From Membranipora membranacea (lineage: Eukaryota; Bryozoa; Gymnolaemata; Cheilostomatida; Membraniporidae), in contig OU612071.1 of the NCBI GenBank assembly GCA_914767715.1, positions 26,409,681-26,473,680 of the forward strand: DNA of 64,000 nucleotides, given 5' to 3'. The notes under the pieces are model-generated. The model worked only from the letters and a program-made list of their open reading frames with translations, was not told the origin of the DNA and made no database searches. Position 1 is the stretch's first letter, and every line of letters begins with the position of its first letter. Shown one piece after another: positions 58,840 through 64,000 of this stretch. The position numbers were made by a program, and so were the translations under genes.

Positions 58840-59600
58840 GGCCGAGTTTAGAGACGATTGCGAGTTTAAAAAATTTAAATAGATATGCAATTTAATTGAG
58901 TCATGTGGTGGTCAAAGGTGTTAAACTTTGTTGCGTATTCACTAATCAGCACCTTTTGTATTCCTTGAATATCTCTGTCACACCAATCTCGGGTGAGCCC
59001 CTGAAGGCATCCAAAGGAGAGAGCGACCCAAATAGACTTGGCGGAGAAGGGCGCTTAAGCAGATGAATGTGCACAACATCAAGTCGTGGGCGGCTGGCAA
59101 GATGGCGAAAGGTCGGGATAGATGGAACGGGAAGGAGGAGATGATTTTGTCGCAATATTCCACTAGCTCTGCAACATAAGTCAAGACCTTTTGTGTTCAG
59201 TATTTGGCAGCACCGACTGTACCATCCAACCTGCACCCCCAGTCTCTGAGAGATTGGAGTCGACCTTTCCCCTTATCATTAAAGATAGTTGATTAAACAT
59301 TTTACCATCCTGTCATTGAAACATCCAAACACCCCCCCCCCCCCCCCCCCGTAATCATCGTCATTAATGCCCAGAGATAATTACGAGTTTATTAAATGTA
59401 AATAGATACGCAATTTAATTCAGTTGTGATGTGGTGAAAGGTGTGAAACTTTGTTGCATTTTTACTAATCAGCCCCTTTTGTATTCAGTACTTACCACTA
59501 CCGACTGATACATCCGACCCTCCCCCCCCCTCAGAGACGATTGTGAAATAAATAAATGTTAATATATATGCAATTTAATTCACTGTGAGCATTAGTGACA
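58840..59600 (+). repeat. Three diverged tandem units with C-rich linkers
   Basis: AAATAGATA(T/C)GCAATTTAATT and related text (AAAGGTGT.AAACTTTGTTGC) occur near 58880, 59400 and 59560. Units are separated by CCCCC-rich joints, including about 20 C near 59330-59350. The first unit is interrupted by a LINE tail. Confidence 0.7.
58963..59185 (+). pseudogene. LINE 3'-end insertion (RT C-terminal tail)
   Basis: The frame reads RRERPK, stop, TWRRRALKQMN, AAGKMAKGRDRWNG, which matches the 'GRPK.TWRR....A.DR.RW' tail common to LINE reverse transcriptases. ACCTTTTGTATT (58951-58962) and ACCTTTTGTGTT (59186-59197) flank it as a 12-bp target duplication. Short, 5'-truncated copy. Confidence 0.65.
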
Positions 59601-59609
59601 GTATAAGAG

Positions 59610-62120
59610 TACAGTGCCACCTCAAACTCATTACCAGTACTCAGGACTGGCAAGTACTGGTACACTTCAAACACTGATTGGGTTATTAACGATATCATAC
59701 CCAGACAATAATGAAACAGTTTTTACAAATTCTTGCAGTCATGACTGGAAACTAAAAAAATTGTGACACCTGTTAGCCGCTGACACCTTTGTCCACAGCA
59801 CTTAACTTTTTGGCAAACTTTTGTCAAATCAGTCAAAGTAAAAGAAGGATTACGATGGCAGCAAAAATATATGACAACCTGGGGCGAACACAATAGCACA
59901 AAATGCTTCATTGATTTGCTAGAAAATTGAGGTAATCAGAAAGATCACCAATATAGCTGATTGCGCTGAAATTTGCTAAGTATACCAGATAACAACCCAA
60001 AAATTTAGGATATCCCATTGTGATTGTGAAGTGGACCGGATCAAATCTAATTTCTCATCACAACGTTTACGGCAATTTTATCACTGGGGTAGCAAATAAT
60101 GAAATGTCACCACTGAAGCCTATCAAGACTGGTGATTATAGAAACTAAATTCCATATTCCCTTCGATGATTTTGTGTTTTGATAATTGTAAATCATTTTA
60201 TTCATTACATTTTATAAGCCCTCAGTTACAATTGATTGCCATTGTGAAATACCTGATGGTGATATATCGCATGAATCAATGTAAATTTATGGCTTGATCA
60301 CATTTTGATCTAGCTGGCAAAGATATATATCCATGAAAGAAAATAGCGATGCTGAATCAGCTTTCGAGATGCCGTACCTTCAGTTACTATCCCACCAAAT
60401 ATTTGGTTGGTGGTTGCAGCACTTTTCCATGTTACTTTACTGATGGCCAACAACAACAAGCGAATGCTATGGAGCATCTCCAAATTAACTGAAATGACCT
60501 ACCGCAGTTTGCTTTGCCTTCATTGGTAATTAATTACTTGTCACTCATGGCATGCTTTTATGTGCTGTATTTTATTGAAATGCATAGTAACCACATATTA
60601 GCCACAAAACCATTGTTTTATGATTTATGAGTGAGCTGAATGAAAAATTATGCGGCCTGAGCTGTGAGGGTACAATTATCATGCTGCTTCACAGATACAT
60701 ATTCCCTATATCATAGCTCTTACGACTTTGAACCGGATATAATAAGCTCAGAGTGTTGTGCTAGGGCCATAATACATTTCTCAATGATGTCAGCACAAGA
60801 TTAACGTGATATATCGCTTTTTAAAACTTTTTAATATTGTATTGGGGATCATGTCTAATAGTTATTTTCACAGTTGAAACCTCCGAAATATTTGACGTTG
60901 AGTCGCAGTGACCACTGAAAGTTCATTTTGGGGCAAAAAGTGCCCTTTTTCAATTGAGCCCTCTGTGCCATGCTATTGAGGTATTTGATTAGTTTTTGCT
61001 TTCACCATATAGAGGAGGCATGGCACTAACTGGAGGAGCAACATTTTAGTGAAACTTCATATTTTTAGGCCTCCTGTCTTTGAGACTTAAACTTGATTTT
61101 TGCAATAGTAAAAGGGCCATTTCTGACCCCTCATTACATGTGACCCCAATAATGCAGAAACTAAAATTTCCAACTTATTATACCATTTTGGTCTTGCACT
61201 GTCACTTCCATCAATAATCTTACCAGATTACAGATCCTGGGTGTCACAACTGTTACAAATGATAACCCAAATTTTCACTAATTTTGGACAAAATTTTCCA
61301 GCCAAAACTCAGAAATTCAGAAATATGTCAGTCAAGTTTGTTGTCAGCATGATGAACAACCGGAGATTGTCTAGATTTTGATCGAAGCGATTATTGATTA
61401 TGGCTTTACATCTTGAGATATTTGGATTTTTGTGGCTTAACTAGATTTATTTGGTTCAAAACATGCACTCCTTTCCAGCCAAAAAACCGAAAATAGGTTA
61501 AACAACATGTTATACACACCAGCTTACATTACACTAGAGAATATTTCCGAGGTTTTGATCGTGGCGTTTGATGATAAATACAATAGTTGAGAAGTTATGA
61601 GCATAAACATTTCTCTCTCGGTGCTAAACAATCACCCAAAAAGGTGATCCGTTGTCGTACACAATGTGCTTTGCGTGTAATACTGCACAGATTTTCATCA
61701 CGCTTTTGCATAACGTAATTTAAAGCATCATTTTGCCCATTGCTGCCTGTATGTTTTCAATGTATTTTAGTTAATGTACAATTAGTATCAATCAATCAAT
61801 ACAATCAAGTATAAACATGGGGTTTAAAAAATTTGGGATATTAAACATAAGTAAGACTACTGGCAACGTGTCAGTGAAAGAATTTTTGAGATGGGACTAG
61901 TAGTTCCCGAGAATCTGAAAATTCAAAAATATCTCATAACTTAAAAGCTTAATATGTAGATACCGTTATGGTATCTACATATTATTGAGCTGAGGAAGGG
62001 TAGGATGGGATATAACCAATCCTTCCTGTTGAGCTGTTGGGATAAGTTTTCAGATATTTTTGAAGGATTTGTAACCACCTACAAAAATGGAGACAATTCC
62101 ATCACTGCTTGATCCTCCCT
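59610..62120. other. No gene seen; one strong hairpin
   Basis: Nothing coding was recognised. AATATGTAGATACC at 61951-61964 and its complement at 61970-61983 form a perfect 14-bp stem with a 5-bp loop. Confidence 0.5.
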
Positions 62121-62126
62121 GCTTGA

Positions 62127-62253
62127 TGTATGTTATACAGTTAAGAGTTGTGTCATCTTGATTATTCTATCTTATTGTACAAGAATACAATTATTAACTC
62201 TCAGCGATATAAGAGACTTGTAAGATCATAATAATGGCGACAAGGATGGGATA
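62127..62253 (+). mobile_element. Possible 5' LTR end and primer-binding site
   Basis: A TGT...ATCA segment is followed at 62235 by TGGCGACAAGGATGGGAT. A primer-binding site starts with TGG (complement of the tRNA CCA end), and this lies about 310 bp upstream of gag. The LTR start is not established, since the 3' LTR is outside the window. Confidence 0.35.
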
Positions 62254-62545
62254 TAAGAGATAACCAAAGAGCAGAGAGAAGAGAATAGCTTTTTAGAAAA
62301 GTAAGCTTCATCTAAACACTCTCTCTGAGTGAATCAAGTGATGATCACTGTGACTGTTGTGTTGATTGAGACTGACCAGACAACAAAAATACACTTCCAA
62401 CAGGAATACATGTCTATTGTACATTCATTCAGCAAAGACTAAGAGTGAATATATCTATGAAGACCTGCTAGACAACGAGCATAACCGGGTGAGTTGTCAG
62501 AATTAATATATTAGTTAGGAAACTCAGCTCTGGTAATCAGTCATC

Positions 62546-63337
62546 ATGGAATTCAGAGGGCCTGAAAAATTTGTCCCAGATGGTGATGCCTCATAAGTCT
62601 CCCTCAGATGGAGATCTTGGATTGAGGAATTTAAGTTCTACGCAGATACCAAGGGATTCTTCAACGATGAAGGGGAGGGTGGAACCAAATCTGAAAAACA
62701 GGCAAGTAGAAACCACAGAAAACAAAGGAGGGCCTTACTCTTGTTTCATGTTGGTCAGCAAGTGCGGGACATTTTTATACAGCTTGAAAATACCGGGGAA
62801 AATGATGATTACCAGAGTGCTGTAGTTGCACTGAACAAACAGTTCATTGTGCGAACAAATGTGGTGTATCAAAGACACATGTTCAGAAAGACCTACCAAA
62901 ACAAAGATGAGACCATTGCCCAATTTTGTACAAGGTTGAGAGTCATGTCCGATGGTTGTGAATACCATTATCTCAATGATGAATTGAGAGATCAAATAGT
63001 GAGTGGATGTCATGATGAGAAGCTTAGATGTAAACTCTTAGAGAAAGGTTCTGGGCTTACTCTTGATAAGCTTTGCGAGCTAGCTACCAACTATGAGTCA
63101 GTACTGTTGCAAGCTAGAAGCATGGCACATGAAAGCACTGCTGAGACAAATAGGTTACATGATTCAGGGGCTGGTCAAACGGGTCAATTTACTGGTGTCT
63201 GTAGGCAATGTACTAGGAGAGGTCACAAGGCTAGTGATAAAATGTGTCCAGCATGGGGAGCAACCTGCCATATTTGCAAAAGAACGATCATTTTGCTGCC
63301 GTTTGCAGGTCGGGTCGTGATAACTCCCGTCAGGTAA
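62546..63337 (+). pseudogene. Ty3/gypsy-type gag
   Basis: From ATG (MEFRGPEKFVPDGDAS) a TAA interrupts at codon 17, then the frame continues WRSWIEEFKFYADTKGF, RRALLLFHVGQQVRDIF and TIAQFCTRLRVMSDGC, the capsid-like pattern of Ty3/gypsy gag. Two Cys knuckles follow: CRQCTRRGHKASDKMC and CHICKRNDHFAAVC. A one-base loss inside the second knuckle near 63280 shifts the frame. The element is therefore inactive unless other copies supply Gag. Confidence 0.85.
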
Positions 63338-63940
63338 GGTCTGCGGCTGATGAGCAACAGTCTGCAAATGCAGAATATGAAGGGGATGTTAAGTATGCCT
63401 ACATGGTAAGGCGAAGAAAAAAATTCCCAATGGTGCGAACTCTCAGTTGGTGGGGTTGGAACCAGGATGATTATTGATAGTGGTAGTGACTGTAATTCTG
63501 TGAGTGCGGGTACTTGGAAAGCCAGGAAAAGTATTAGGTGCATGAGCAAGAAAGAGACTAGAAATGTAAAGTCATATTGTTCAGATAAACCATTGGCAGT
63601 AAGAGGTGTTTTCTGGGCCGATATTTCACTTTGCAGTGATCCAAGTACCAAGGTGAGTAATGCAGAGTTTGTAGTAATGGAAGATGAGAATGCAGAGTCT
63701 TTACTAAGTTGTGATGTAGCAGAAGCACTAGGATTGATAGTGCTCAATGTCAGGCAAGTAAGTGGTACTAAGATCAAACAGGGTGATGGAAGTTTGGATG
63801 CGGGCTATACAAAGTTGAGCTCACAGTTCCCTGAGGTGTTTACTGGGTTCGGATGCTTAAACGATTCAGATTTCAATTTAAAATTTTTCATAGAGGGTTT
63901 GTTAGCAAAACCAATGCACAAGGGTGCGCCAATTGGATGA
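63338..63940 (+). pseudogene. Ty3/gypsy-type pol start: aspartic protease
   Basis: Past the knuckle the frame runs QVRSAADEQQ..., shifts once more near 63445, then reads MIIDSGSDCNSV with the DSG active site and LLSCDVAEALGLI, the closing protease motif. FPEVFTGFGCLND, the usual link to reverse transcriptase, follows before a stop at 63938. The last 60 bp are TCATGTAT-type low-complexity sequence, so RT is missing or displaced beyond the window. Confidence 0.8.
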
Positions 63941-64000
63941 CGCGTATCATGTATCATCAATCTTGTGTTTCATGTATCTTATGTATTTTGTATCATGTAT
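63941..64000 (+). repeat. TCATGTAT-type low-complexity repeat
   Basis: ATCATGTAT recurs several times and the window ends inside it. It may be a tandem array that cuts off the pol gene. Confidence 0.5.

Overview
This window looks like a gene-poor, AT-rich, repeat-laden piece of an animal nuclear genome. The evidence is spliced exons with GT/AG borders, a TATA-box promoter, tRNA-derived repeats, a THAP-type P element, LINE and Ty3/gypsy remains and many small inverted-repeat elements. Nothing looks bacterial or phage. An invertebrate, probably aquatic, is a reasonable guess, but the sequence alone does not name the species.

Layout. 1-5.4 kb is copy 1 of a segment (called Y) that recurs at 49.95-52.62 kb; copy 1 carries a 2.4 kb insertion (element X). 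5.4-10.6 kb holds an X fragment, a small coding-like fragment (W1) and unassigned sequence. 10.6-13.4 kb is a decayed P-like transposon with perfect 8-bp target duplications, itself hosting a MITE. 14.4-15.8 kb is a 1.36 kb foldback. 15.7-25.6 kb (minus strand) is the main gene: Cys-rich exon modules in three tandem copies, a short basic (NLS-like) exon, then one large exon with an OTU-type protease region and a Mutator-like (MULE) transposase core. Phases agree across ten exons. 27.7-29.8 kb is a transposon with 260-bp terminal inverted repeats. 29.8-35.2 kb shows little apart from TA microsatellites. 35.3-39.1 kb has a 99-bp tandem array split by X copy 2, then fragment W2 and two more arrays. 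40.4-45.6 kb has scattered exon-like pieces, a tRNA-Ala-like SINE head, a TTAA-flanked MITE and the promoter plus signal-peptide exon of a small secreted-protein gene. 46-49 kb holds tandem and dispersed repeats. 53-56.7 kb is X copy 3 interwoven with a CR1/Jockey-like LINE. 57-59.6 kb has an inverted repeat partner of 42.6-43.4 kb and a LINE tail. 62.2-63.9 kb is a decayed Ty3/gypsy gag-protease region.

The most interesting item is the minus-strand Cys-rich/OTU/MULE gene. The terminal motif of the foldback under its 3' end (TTAAGGTA, then GGAAAGCT about 50 bp inside) also occurs at both ends of a small element lying in one of its introns, which suggests transposase and substrate side by side. 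Second is element X: the window contains the matching empty site, which fixes its ends and a 9-bp target duplication, yet it has no obvious inverted termini.
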